From contig NZ_CP137891.1 in NCBI RefSeq assembly GCF_033547075.1, positions 1,860,001-1,924,000 on the forward strand: 64,000 bases of DNA, given 5' to 3'. This DNA comes from Flavobacterium ardleyense. Its GTDB lineage: Bacteria > Bacteroidota > Bacteroidia > Flavobacteriales > Flavobacteriaceae. Within the stretch, counting starts at the first letter, position 1. Each line of letters starts with the position of its first letter. The translations under genes and the position numbers were made by a program. Below the pieces are notes generated by a model that worked only from the letters and a program-made list of their open reading frames with translations, was not told the DNA's origin and searched no databases. Of the stretch, positions 39,671 through 47,624 are shown one piece after another.

Positions 39671-39815
39671 TTTGGGCGAGCCCTTTCGCCAGAACTATTC
39701 TGCAAAGCTAGAATATTTAATTAGGCTCAAGGTCAGGCTGTCCACTCCCAATCTTTATAGTAGCTTTTGCTCCGCAAAGCCACTATAAAGGATTTCCGCT
39801 ACCATCCTTCTCGCA
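39671..39815 (+). repeat. Structured intergenic repeat, family 2 (copy B)
   Basis: A non-coding element opening with TTTGGGCGAGCCCT and closing with CATCCTTCTCGCA. GCGAG (39676-39680) and CTCGC (39810-39814) can close it. An internal hairpin pairs CTTTATAGT (39753-39761) with ACTATAAAG (39782-39790) around GCTTTTGC-TCC-GCAAAGC. A second copy is at 52809-52976. It fills most of the 363-bp spacer; the rest shows nothing. Confidence 0.75.
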
Positions 39816-39947
39816 CATTCCGGAGAGGTGGAGATGATTCTACTTTAAAAATAAACATCCATAAAATTGAAGCAACCGGAATTTCTATTTTTCGACAAAT
39901 AATTTTATCGCACTATTTTTAGATAATAAATCCAAATTAGGAAGTAC

Positions 39948-40355
39948 TTAATTTCCAAATATTTCCGAATCTCCTAGAATTTTGACAGGATTTTTATTTT
40001 CGTCAATGGCTACAAATGAAAATTGACCACTAACTGCTTTTTCTCTTGAATCAGAATACATCTGCTCGATAAAAATTTCTACGCTTACTTTTAAACTAGT
40101 GTTACCAATATGAACCACTTTGCCCACTAGTTCGATAATAGTTCCTGCTGGAATAGGTTTCTTAAAATCAATTCGGTCACTGCTCACCGTTACCATCACT
40201 TGGCGGCTAAATCGCGTTGCAGTGATAAAGGCAACTTCATCCATCAAATGCATGGCAGTACCACCAAAAAGAGTATCGTAATGGTTGGTTGTGTTAGGAA
40301 AAACTGCCTTAAAAATTCGTGTTTCGGATTCTGCAATTCTTTGGTCAATGTTCAT
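39948..40355 (-). CDS. Acyl-CoA thioesterase, hotdog fold (YciA-like)
   Basis: A 135-residue single hotdog domain. The start MNIDQRIAESETRIFKAVFP at 40355 is chosen because the hotdog fold begins there; 39 further open codons upstream look non-coding. Family marks: NHYDTLFGGTAMHLMDEVAFITATRF (in outline FGGTAMHLMDE with the catalytic Asp), DRIDFKKPIPAGTIIELVGKV and QFSFVAIDENKNPVKI. YciA-type enzymes hydrolyse a range of acyl-CoAs. Single gene. Confidence 0.9.
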   Translation of the reverse strand: MNIDQRIAESETRIFKAVFPNTTNHYDTLFGGTAMHLMDEVAFITATRFSRQVMVTVSSDRIDFKKPIPAGTIIELVGKVVHIGNTSLKVSVEIFIEQMYSDSREKAVSGQFSFVAIDENKNPVKILGDSEIFGN

Positions 40356-40683
40356 AATTGTAAATTGATTAGTGTATAAATTAAATTGTTGTAATAAGAG
40401 ACAATTTCGCCGAAAGGCACCACAAAAAAATATACAATATATAGCCAAAGTTGCCATTTCATTTAGCAACATTAAATATAAAAAATACTGTACAAAGTTT
40501 CGAGGCGCGGAAACGTTATAATGATTCTACTGGTTTTCTGACTTATGCTTCAAGAGCATTTACAGTTGCGCGACAGTTCGTGATTTTAACACGATTTCCC
40601 ATCATTTTTAAAACTTGTAGCAAGCTTTATAAATTGTAGTATCAAATGTAAAGGTATTAAAATTTCACCCTTGAAAAATTAAA
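40356..40683. other. Non-coding spacer
   Basis: About 330 bp between the thioesterase and the PUR-like gene (both minus). No credible gene: a short plus-strand frame at 40451-40639 has no family features. No clear promoter was seen apart from AT-rich DNA upstream of the thioesterase. Confidence 0.5.
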
Positions 40684-40684
40684 A

Positions 40685-40716
40685 AAACCTCAAGAATATT
40701 GCTACGCTTGAGGTTT
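40685..40716 (-). terminator. Terminator of the PUR-like gene
   Basis: AAACCTCAAG (40685-40694) and CTTGAGGTTT (40707-40716). On the minus strand it is followed by TTTTTTAATTTTT. Confidence 0.85.
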
Positions 40717-40740
40717 AGTTCATTATATAAATTATAATTG

Positions 40741-41118
40741 TTATATATCTTCAAAACTGATATTAGTAAAGGCACTTGCAGGTTGAAATTCTTCTGAAGT
40801 ATCTTCTAAAACATATTCTTTTTTGAAATCTTTCTGATGTCTTTCAGAAATTACTTCTTCACCTTTATGATTTAAAACATACGATGTCATCTGTTCCAAA
40901 ATATCCGAAAATGCATTAAAATCTTCTTTGTAGAGATATATTTTATGTTTCTTGAAATGAAAAGAACCGTCTTCTTCGGTAAATTTTTTGCTTTCGGTTA
41001 TCGTGATATAATAATCATCTGCTTTTGTAGATCGCACATCAAAAAAGTACGTTCTTCTCCCTGCTCTTAATACTTTAGAAAAAATTTCTTCTTTTTCTAA
41101 CATCTCACTTTCTCTCAT
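40741..41118 (-). CDS. DUF3276 / PUR-alpha-like nucleic-acid-binding protein
   Basis: A 125-residue protein with the PUR repeat fold, Bacteroidota family DUF3276. Core: IFSKVLRAGRRTYFFDVRSTKADDYYITITESKK (in outline RAGRRTYFFDVR) and HFKKHKIYLYKEDFNAF. Related Borrelia BpuR and eukaryotic PUR-alpha bind single-stranded nucleic acid. The C terminus (about 90-125) is acidic. Start taken at MRESEMLEKEE (41118), the usual family start; upstream in-frame Met (41124) is possible. Confidence 0.87.
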   Translation of the reverse strand: MRESEMLEKEEIFSKVLRAGRRTYFFDVRSTKADDYYITITESKKFTEEDGSFHFKKHKIYLYKEDFNAFSDILEQMTSYVLNHKGEEVISERHQKDFKKEYVLEDTSEEFQPASAFTNISFEDI

Positions 41119-41186
41119 AAACATTATCAATTGCGTGTTAATTACACTTCAAAAATGATAAAATTTGAAGTCAAAAACAAACTATT

Positions 41187-42944
41187 CTACTTTTCTTTTT
41201 CCGAAAGTTGTTTCAGGTAAAGCTCTTTATAATATCCATCTGTATTGATAAGCTGATTATGAGATCCTTGTTGTAAAATTTTACCATCGTCTAAGATCAA
41301 AATATTATCAGCATTCTTTGCTGACGAGACCCTGTGGCTTATCAAAATCGTGGTTTTGTCTTTGCAATACTCCTTTAAGTTATTTAAGATTGTTTCTTCG
41401 GTGTCAGTATCAACTGCCGAAAGACAGTCATCGAGCAAAAGAATTGCAGGGTTTTTTATCACCGCTCGTGCTATTGAAACTCGCTGCTTCTGTCCCCCCG
41501 AAAGAGTTATACCTCTTTCGCCAAGTATGGTATCATATTTTAAATCAAAGTCTTGAATATTGTGATCTACGTGGGCTATTTGGGCGGCGGCAATTACTTC
41601 TTCATCAGTTGCATCTTCCTTACCAAATTTGATATTATTTTTGATGCTATCAGAGAATAAAAAAGCGTCTTGAGGTACCATTCCGATACTATCCCTCAAG
41701 TTGTCAAGATTTAAATTACGAACGTCCTTCTGATCAATTGAAACGATTCCCTTATCTACATCGTACAATCTACTAATAAGCTGCAAAATTGTCGATTTGC
41801 CAGAGCCAGTTTTTCCTAAAATGGCAAGTGTTTCTCCTTTTTTGACTTTAAAATTAATATTGGTTAAAGTTTGAATATTGGTGTCATCGTAGGTAAAGGT
41901 TACGTCTTTAAACTCAATACTTCCCTGAATATCGCAGGGTTGACTATTATTGTTCACAATTGTCGGTTCAATTTTTAGAAATTCATTAATACGCTTTTGC
42001 GAAGCTTCGGCTTCCTGCACCATTGACGAGATCCATCCTAGAGATGCAACAGGCCAAGTAAGCATATTGACGTACAAAATAAATTCGGCTATTACTCCTA
42101 TGCTTGTGATAGTGCCATTGATGTACATCATTCCTCCAAAATAAATAACGACAAGATTACTTATACCAATTAGTGCAATCATCAAAGGTCCAAACAACGA
42201 TTGAACTTTTGCCAAGTCCATACTTTTGGTTTTACTCTGACCGGCCAAGTCAATCATATTTGTTTCATGCTGACGCTCCAACGAATAGGCTTTTATGACC
42301 CTAATGCCCGAAAATATTTCCTGAGAAAAAGTGGAGACTTCCGAGAGATTTTGCTGAAAAATAGTACTTCTCTTATTTATCTCGACACTTAATTTATAAA
42401 TAGCGTACGAAAGTAGAGGTAGAGGTAGCAAGGTGTAAAGTGTAAGCAATGGCGAAACATTATACATATAAACGATTACGATGCTAAACCTTATAAATGT
42501 ATTAATGGTATACATGACGGCTGGACCCACATACATTCTTACTTTTCCAACATCTTCGCTTATGCGGTTCATCAAATCGCCAGTACGATTTTGTTTATAA
42601 AAGCTTTGCGACAAAGCTTCATACTGTCTAAAAACTTCGTTCTTTAAATCAAATTCTACATATCTGGACATTACAATAAGTGACTGTCGCATTAAGAAAG
42701 TCAAAATTCCCGCCACAATTGTGGTCGCAATAATTAGAAGAATATTGGTTAAAAGTTCGGACTGTATTTCAGAATTTTCAGCGGCACCCACTTTGAAGGA
42801 TTCTTCAATTGCTGTAAATGACTGACTTATAAGCTTTGGAGTAAAAAGCGAGAAAATTTGGGCCGCTATTGTAGCAATTATCCCAAAAATCAACCTATAT
42901 TTATATTTGACAAAATACTTATTTAGATACTGTAGTTCCTTCAT
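41187..42944 (-). CDS. ABC-type exporter, fused permease and ATPase (MsbA-like)
   Basis: A 585-residue half-transporter. N-terminal type I exporter membrane domain with six helices (about 15-310). Nucleotide-binding domain from about 340: Walker A LGKTGSGKST near 376, Q-loop MVPQDAFLF, signature TLSGGQKQRVSIARA near 480, Walker B AILLLDDCLSAVD near 502, H-loop ISHR. It works as a dimer; substrates in this family include lipids and drugs and cannot be told here. Single gene, divergent from leucine dehydrogenase. Confidence 0.95.
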   Translation of the reverse strand: MKELQYLNKYFVKYKYRLIFGIIATIAAQIFSLFTPKLISQSFTAIEESFKVGAAENSEIQSELLTNILLIIATTIVAGILTFLMRQSLIVMSRYVEFDLKNEVFRQYEALSQSFYKQNRTGDLMNRISEDVGKVRMYVGPAVMYTINTFIRFSIVIVYMYNVSPLLTLYTLLPLPLLSYAIYKLSVEINKRSTIFQQNLSEVSTFSQEIFSGIRVIKAYSLERQHETNMIDLAGQSKTKSMDLAKVQSLFGPLMIALIGISNLVVIYFGGMMYINGTITSIGVIAEFILYVNMLTWPVASLGWISSMVQEAEASQKRINEFLKIEPTIVNNNSQPCDIQGSIEFKDVTFTYDDTNIQTLTNINFKVKKGETLAILGKTGSGKSTILQLISRLYDVDKGIVSIDQKDVRNLNLDNLRDSIGMVPQDAFLFSDSIKNNIKFGKEDATDEEVIAAAQIAHVDHNIQDFDLKYDTILGERGITLSGGQKQRVSIARAVIKNPAILLLDDCLSAVDTDTEETILNNLKEYCKDKTTILISHRVSSAKNADNILILDDGKILQQGSHNQLINTDGYYKELYLKQLSEKEK

Positions 42945-43065
42945 AGAGCTTTTTTAATTTTTTTTGCTAAGTCCTAAATTTCATTTGCAAGGACTTGCTG
43001 TAATACTTAAAATGAAATGAATAAAGTTCAAACCCGTGAGCGGCTGTATTATTTAAAATATATAG

Positions 43066-43097
43066 TGCTAAATTTTCTAATTAATTTTAATTTAGCA
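43066..43097. promoter_or_regulatory. Inverted repeat upstream of leucine dehydrogenase
   Basis: TGCTAAATT (43066-43074) and AATTTAGCA (43089-43097), perfect 9-bp arms separated by 14 bp, ending 43 bp before the leucine dehydrogenase ATG. It may be an operator or a leader hairpin. Confidence 0.4.
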
Positions 43098-43139
43098 TAT
43101 TAATTCTGTCAAATTAACAACTTCAATAAATAAAAATTT

Positions 43140-44243
43140 ATGATTACGGAAATTACTACTGCAAAAGACTTACACAAGATTGATCCGGTATTTGGTCAGG
43201 TATCTTTTGACAACCATGAACAAATTGTTTTTTGCCACGACAAAGATACTGGTTTAAAAGCAATAATAGGAATTCATAACACGGTTTTAGGACCAGCTTT
43301 AGGTGGAACTAGAATGTGGAATTATACTAGTGAGTGGGAAGCTCTAAACGATGTTTTAAGGCTTTCAAGAGGAATGACTTACAAATCAGCAATTACTGGA
43401 CTTAATCTTGGTGGTGGGAAGGCAGTAATTATGGGAGACTCAAAAATTGACAAAACTCCAGAAATGATTACCAAATTTGGTGAGTACGTTAATTCACTAA
43501 GCGGTAGATATATTACGGCCGAAGATGTTGGAACAACAACTGCTGATATGGACCGCATTAGAGAAGTAACTCCGCACGTAACAGGAATCTCTGTTGAGAA
43601 GGGTGGGTCTGGAAATCCTTCGCCAGTTACGGCTTATGGTGTATTTATGGGATTAAAAGCCGCGGCTAAGTACCAGTTTGGTACAGACAATCTTCAAGGA
43701 AAAAAAGTGTTAGTTCAAGGAATTGGGCACGTTGGAGAAACATTAGTAGAGCACCTAACAAAAGCTGGTGCTATCGTAACGATTACCGATATTAATGAAG
43801 CACGACTTCAGGAAGTTGGAGCAAAGTTTGGTGCAAAAATTTATACTGGCAGCGATCTTTACAGCGCCGATGTAGATATTTATTCGCCTTGTGCGCTTGG
43901 AGCAACGATTAATGACGATACAATTAATAAAATCAAGGCGAAAGTAATTGCTGGAGCGGCCAACAATCAGTTGGCAAATGAGCAAGTGCACGGCAAAATT
44001 TTAATGGAAAAAGGAATTCTTTATGCTCCTGATTTTTTAATTAATGCTGGTGGAATTATTAATGTGTACGCTGAAATAGTTGGATACGACACTGCTGAAG
44101 CTTTGAGAAGAACGGAAAATATTTACAATACTACTCTGGAAATTTTTGATTTTGCCAAAAAGAATAACATGACAACTTATCAAGCTGCATTAAATATGGC
44201 TCAGAACAGAATTGACGAAAGAAAAAAAGAAAACTCTAAATAA
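43140..44243 (+). CDS. Leucine (branched-chain/aromatic amino acid) dehydrogenase
   Basis: A 367-residue Glu/Leu/Phe/Val dehydrogenase. It oxidatively deaminates branched-chain amino acids with NAD+. Marks: GPALGGTRMWNY near residue 51, catalytic Lys in GLNLGGGKAVIMGD near 93, AEDVGTTTADM near 126, NAD-binding GIGHVGETLVEHL near 196 with TDINEARL, and AGAANNQL near 277. Length fits Bacillus leucine dehydrogenase. It may feed branched-chain acyl-CoA metabolism; icmF lies elsewhere in the window and is not linked. Confidence 0.93.
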   Translation: MITEITTAKDLHKIDPVFGQVSFDNHEQIVFCHDKDTGLKAIIGIHNTVLGPALGGTRMWNYTSEWEALNDVLRLSRGMTYKSAITGLNLGGGKAVIMGDSKIDKTPEMITKFGEYVNSLSGRYITAEDVGTTTADMDRIREVTPHVTGISVEKGGSGNPSPVTAYGVFMGLKAAAKYQFGTDNLQGKKVLVQGIGHVGETLVEHLTKAGAIVTITDINEARLQEVGAKFGAKIYTGSDLYSADVDIYSPCALGATINDDTINKIKAKVIAGAANNQLANEQVHGKILMEKGILYAPDFLINAGGIINVYAEIVGYDTAEALRRTENIYNTTLEIFDFAKKNNMTTYQAALNMAQNRIDERKKENSK

Positions 44244-44265
44244 GCACGAGTTCAACTTTTATTAT

Positions 44266-44273
44266 TATTTTTG
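44266..44273 (+). promoter_or_regulatory. -7 promoter element of nusB
   Basis: TATTTTTG, TAnnTTTG match, immediately followed by the hairpin at 44275-44299. Confidence 0.55.
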
Positions 44274-44274
44274 C

Positions 44275-44299
44275 GGAGCGAAAGATTTTCTTTCGCTCC
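44275..44299 (+). terminator. Perfect hairpin between leucine dehydrogenase and nusB
   Basis: GGAGCGAAAGA, loop TTT, TCTTTCGCTCC: an 11-bp perfect stem followed by TTTAATTT. It can act as the dehydrogenase terminator. It also lies at the expected transcription start from the -7 box at 44266, so it could form the 5' end of the nusB leader. Confidence 0.65.
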
Positions 44300-44324
44300 T
44301 TTAATTTAAAAAAGTTCTTATAAA

Positions 44325-45269
44325 GTGTTAAACAGAAGACATATCCGAGTAAAAGTAATGCAATCTATTTATGCGATGCATCAAAACGGCTCCGATAATT
44401 TAGAGAAAGAAGAGAAGTTTCTTAAATTCAGTATTGATAATGTACAGGATTTATACCTTATAATGCTCTCTTCAATGATCGAAATCAAGATAAGAGAAGT
44501 AGATTTTATCGAAAAATCTGCAAAAAAGCACCTTGCTACTGCCGCAGACAGAAATCCCAACACAAAATTTATCGACAATCCTATTTTCAAGCTTCTTGAA
44601 GAAAATAATTCTTTAAGTATTGCGCTTGAAACTAGAAAAATCAATAATTGGCAGCAAAATGACGATTACATACTGCTTTTGCTAGAGGATATCAAGAAAA
44701 GTGATCTCTACCAAGCGTATATGGATACTACCGAAACTAGTTTTGAACTTGATAAACAGTTTGTAGTTGATATGTTTTGTGAACTTATTGCCCCAAACGA
44801 AAAATTGTACGACTATCTTGAAGATAATAAACTAACTTGGATTGATGATATTCCGTTAGTTAACACTCAAATTGTAAAACAATTAAAGCAATTTAAGTCG
44901 GCTAGTGATGAATCTTTCAAAGTTCCAAAATTATTCAAGGATGAAGAAGATAAGGAGTTCGCCCAGCATCTTTTTCGACGAACAATTCTTAATGAGGACG
45001 ATCTTGCCAAGGAATTTGTAGACAAAACACCAAATTGGGATACTGAGCGTATTGCCGAAATAGATACAATAATTCTGAAAATGGCAATTTGCGAATTTCT
45101 AAAATTCCCATCAATTCCAGCGAAAGTGACCATTAACGAATATTTAGAATTGGCAAAAGAATATTCTACTCCAAAGAGTAGCATCTTTATTAATGGAATT
45201 CTAGATAATCTTATCAAAGATTACGCAGGAACAGACAAAATGAAGAAAATAGGAAGAGGTTTATTATAA
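44325..45269 (+). CDS. nusB: Transcription antitermination factor NusB (long Bacteroidota form)
   Basis: A 314-residue protein, about twice the length of E. coli NusB. GTG start. The N-terminal portion (RRHIRVKVMQSIYAMHQNG) already resembles NusB helix 1, a long helical insert follows, and the classical C-terminal NusB core is at about 205-305 (FRRTILNEDDLAKEFVDK, WDTERIAEIDTIILKMAICEFL, IPAKVTINEYLELAKEYSTPKSSIFINGILD). It binds boxA RNA with NusE in rRNA antitermination. First of three co-directional genes (DUF1573 lipoprotein, yajC) with gaps under 30 bp, an order common in Bacteroidota. Confidence 0.92.
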   Translation: MLNRRHIRVKVMQSIYAMHQNGSDNLEKEEKFLKFSIDNVQDLYLIMLSSMIEIKIREVDFIEKSAKKHLATAADRNPNTKFIDNPIFKLLEENNSLSIALETRKINNWQQNDDYILLLLEDIKKSDLYQAYMDTTETSFELDKQFVVDMFCELIAPNEKLYDYLEDNKLTWIDDIPLVNTQIVKQLKQFKSASDESFKVPKLFKDEEDKEFAQHLFRRTILNEDDLAKEFVDKTPNWDTERIAEIDTIILKMAICEFLKFPSIPAKVTINEYLELAKEYSTPKSSIFINGILDNLIKDYAGTDKMKKIGRGLL

Positions 45270-45278
45270 TTATATAAA

Positions 45279-45770
45279 ATGAAAATTATGAAAATTAAAT
45301 TATTTGTAGTTGCAACTCTACTGATCGCAACAGCTTGCAAAAATGAAAATAAAACAGAAGTTCAAGATGAAATTCTTGCACCAACAGAGTCAATCACCGA
45401 GCAGAATATGAGTGAAATGACTGATGCCACAACTTCTACAGAAAATTCGGTTGCTACGGAAGCACCCGTAATGACTTTCGAAAAAACCGAGCACGATTTT
45501 GGATCAATCACTCAGGGTGAAAACGTAACTCATATTTTTAAATTTAAAAATACAGGAAAATCTGATTTGTTGATTTCTGATGCCAAAGGATCTTGCGGAT
45601 GTACTGTTCCAGAATATCCAAAAACGCCAATTAAACCAGGAGAATCTGGTGAAATGAAGGTTACTTTTAGTTCTGCTGGCCGAAATGGTCTACAAAGCAA
45701 AACGGTAGATATCACAGCTAATACAGCCACAGGTCGTGAACAATTGATGATTAAAGCATCAATTAAATAA
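45279..45770 (+). CDS. DUF1573 lipoprotein
   Basis: A 163-residue lipoprotein; signal MKIMKIKLFVVATLLIATAC ends in a lipobox (TAC, Cys20). Met4 (45288) is an alternative start. A low-complexity Glu/Thr/Ser linker (about 22-65) leads to one DUF1573 Ig-like domain (about 66-163): FEKTEHDFGSITQGENVTHIFKFKNTG (in outline HDFGSI, FKFKNTG), SCGCTVPEYPKTPIKPGESG. DUF1573 is an ASPM/SPD-2/HYDIN-like beta sandwich; role unknown. It lies between nusB and yajC. Confidence 0.87.
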   Translation: MKIMKIKLFVVATLLIATACKNENKTEVQDEILAPTESITEQNMSEMTDATTSTENSVATEAPVMTFEKTEHDFGSITQGENVTHIFKFKNTGKSDLLISDAKGSCGCTVPEYPKTPIKPGESGEMKVTFSSAGRNGLQSKTVDITANTATGREQLMIKASIK

Positions 45771-45797
45771 TAAAAAAAACATATTCAAAATTCTATT

Positions 45798-46082
45798 ATG
45801 GAACAAATTCAAAATTTTTTACCGTTTATCTTAATGTTTGTGGTTCTCTATTTCTTTATGATTAGACCACAGCAAAAACGTGCAAAAACCGAAAAAGAGT
45901 TCGAAAATGCTCTAAAGGTTGGAGATAAAATTATTACAAAGAGTGGTCTTCATGGCAAGATTGCCGAAGTAGCAGACCAAACCGTGGTTCTCGAAACAAT
46001 GGCAGGAAAACTAAAAATGGAAAGAAGCGCAATTTCTATGGAAATGAGTGCTAAACTTAACCCAACTCTTGCAGTGAAATAA
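45798..46082 (+). CDS. yajC: Preprotein translocase subunit YajC
   Basis: A 94-residue single-pass membrane protein: helix FLPFILMFVVLYFFMI (about 7-22), then RPQQKRAKTEKEFENALKVGDKIITKSGLHGKI (in outline RPQQKR and GDKIITKSGLHG), the conserved YajC core. It associates with SecDF-YidC. Third gene of the nusB cluster, with a terminator 20 bp downstream. Confidence 0.95.
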   Translation: MEQIQNFLPFILMFVVLYFFMIRPQQKRAKTEKEFENALKVGDKIITKSGLHGKIAEVADQTVVLETMAGKLKMERSAISMEMSAKLNPTLAVK

Positions 46083-46101
46083 ATCTTTAAGATTTTCAAA
46101 T

Positions 46102-46137
46102 AAAAAAGCCTCTCATAACTCTATGAGAGGCTTTTTG
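46102..46137. terminator. Bidirectional terminator yajC / pepT
   Basis: AAAAAAGCCTCTCATA, loop ACTC, TATGAGAGGCTTTTT, between the convergent yajC and pepT genes. Confidence 0.92.
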
Positions 46138-46152
46138 CTTTACAAGAATTTG

Positions 46153-47442
46153 CTATTCAACTTCTTCTTCAATTTTTTTGCTTAAATCTGGCGCGCCTTT
46201 CGACCATTTGGCTGCTGTAATCTCGGCAATCTTTACAATTACTTCGGTTGCCTTCTGCATACTTTCTACCGGTACATATTCATATTTTCCATGAAAGTTA
46301 TGTCCGCCTGCAAAAATATTTGGACAAAGCAAACCCATATACGATAATTGACAACCGTCAGTACCACCGCGAATTGCTTTGATTAGAGGCTTAATTCCCA
46401 AGTCAATCATTGCTTCTTCAGCAATATCCACAATGTACATCACTGGTTTTACTTTGTCTTTCATATTATAGTACTGATCTTTAATTTCAGTAGTTATAAT
46501 ATCTCCACCAAATTGCTTTGCGTATTTTTTGTTCAGCTTTTTAGTAATTTCTTCAATTAGCTCTTTTCTTTTTTTAAATTTCGAAGAACTATGATCTCTA
46601 ATAATTAATTCCAAAACCGTTTCTTCAATGCTTCCTTTCAAATGATGAACGTGGAAGAAACCTTCGTAGCCTTTAGTTTTTTCTGGAACTTCTTTCTTAG
46701 GCAATTTTGTGATAAACTTATTTGCAATAAGCATTGAATTAATCATCTTATCTTTTGCATATCCTGGATGAACGCTTTTTCCTTTGATGGTAATTTTAGC
46801 TCCTGCCGCATTAAAATTTTCATATTCTAATTCGCCAATCTGACTTCCATCCATTGTGTAGGCCCAATCTGCGCCAAATTTTTCTACGTCAAATTTATGT
46901 GCCCCACGACCAATTTCTTCGTCAGGAGTAAATCCAACTTTAAGAGTACCGTGTTTGATAGTTGGATTTTTTACTAGATATTCCATGGCAGTAACAATCT
47001 CTGTAATTCCAGCTTTGTCATCTGCTCCAAGCAAGGTCGTTCCGTCAGTGGTAATTAAGGTTTGTCCTTTGTATTGCAGCAAATCCTTAAAGTAATTTGG
47101 TGACAGAATGATGTTTTCATTTTCATTTAAAATGATATCTTTTCCATCATAATTTTTGATAATCTGAGGTTTTACATTTGCGCCTGTAAAATCTGGAGTT
47201 GTATCATAATGGGCAATAAATCCAATTACGGGAACTGTATAATCTACATTCGAAGGAAGTGTAGCCATGATATACCCATTTTTGTCAATAATGACATCGC
47301 TTAGTCCGATGGTTTTTAGTTCATCGACAAGCTGATTGGCAAGAACCCATTGCTTTTCAGAACTTGGAGTGGTATCAGAATTTGGGTCAGATTCGGTATC
47401 TACAGTTACATAACTGATAAATCGGTCAATAATATGTTGCAT
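46153..47442 (-). CDS. pepT: Peptidase T (tripeptide aminopeptidase)
   Basis: A 429-residue M20 zinc tripeptidase. Metal-site motifs: HYDTTPDFTG near residue 80, GADDKAGITEI near 140, FTPDEEIGRGAHKFD near 174 (catalytic Glu pair), AYTMDGSQIG near 196, and GGTDGCQLSYMG near 375. The dimerisation domain starts with ITIKGKSVHPGYAKDKMIN. The start at 47442 (MQHIIDRFISYVTVDTES) matches the family; 34 open codons upstream include the promoter and are excluded. Confidence 0.95.
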   Translation of the reverse strand: MQHIIDRFISYVTVDTESDPNSDTTPSSEKQWVLANQLVDELKTIGLSDVIIDKNGYIMATLPSNVDYTVPVIGFIAHYDTTPDFTGANVKPQIIKNYDGKDIILNENENIILSPNYFKDLLQYKGQTLITTDGTTLLGADDKAGITEIVTAMEYLVKNPTIKHGTLKVGFTPDEEIGRGAHKFDVEKFGADWAYTMDGSQIGELEYENFNAAGAKITIKGKSVHPGYAKDKMINSMLIANKFITKLPKKEVPEKTKGYEGFFHVHHLKGSIEETVLELIIRDHSSSKFKKRKELIEEITKKLNKKYAKQFGGDIITTEIKDQYYNMKDKVKPVMYIVDIAEEAMIDLGIKPLIKAIRGGTDGCQLSYMGLLCPNIFAGGHNFHGKYEYVPVESMQKATEVIVKIAEITAAKWSKGAPDLSKKIEEEVE

Positions 47443-47467
47443 TTTTTTGATTTTTCTATTTGAAAAA

Positions 47468-47475
47468 CAAAGATA
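47468..47475 (-). promoter_or_regulatory. -7 promoter element of pepT
   Basis: TATCTTTG on the minus strand, 25 bp before the pepT start. It supports the downstream start choice. Confidence 0.65.
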
Positions 47476-47594
47476 CAATACATTTTTTTCTTCTAAAGTA
47501 TTTAAAAGATTGACTTTCCAAAGAATCGCGATTAGCTTATTCAAATAGTATTTAGATTTCGGTCTTTGTTATTTTTACATAGGACAGCAAATCG

Positions 47595-47602
47595 TATCTT
47601 TG
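47595..47602 (+). promoter_or_regulatory. -7 promoter element of pyrD
   Basis: TATCTTTG, TAnnTTTG match, 22 bp before the pyrD ATG. Confidence 0.65.
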
Positions 47603-47624
47603 ACGCTCATCAAAATCAGCAAAA

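Noticed and set aside
39671..39815. Insertion sequence remnant
   Set aside because: No transposase fragment, terminal inverted repeat of IS type or target-site duplication could be seen.
40356..40472. 39-residue N-terminal extension of the thioesterase
   Set aside because: The hotdog fold starts at MNIDQRIAES; the extension is not a signal peptide and has no family support.
40451..40639. A 62-codon plus-strand frame in the spacer near the thioesterase
   Set aside because: No promoter, no recognisable motif, and basic/aromatic composition typical of random AT-rich DNA.
47443..47544. N-terminal extension of peptidase T
   Set aside because: The extension contains the -7 box at 47468-47475, and the conserved protein starts at MQHIIDRF.
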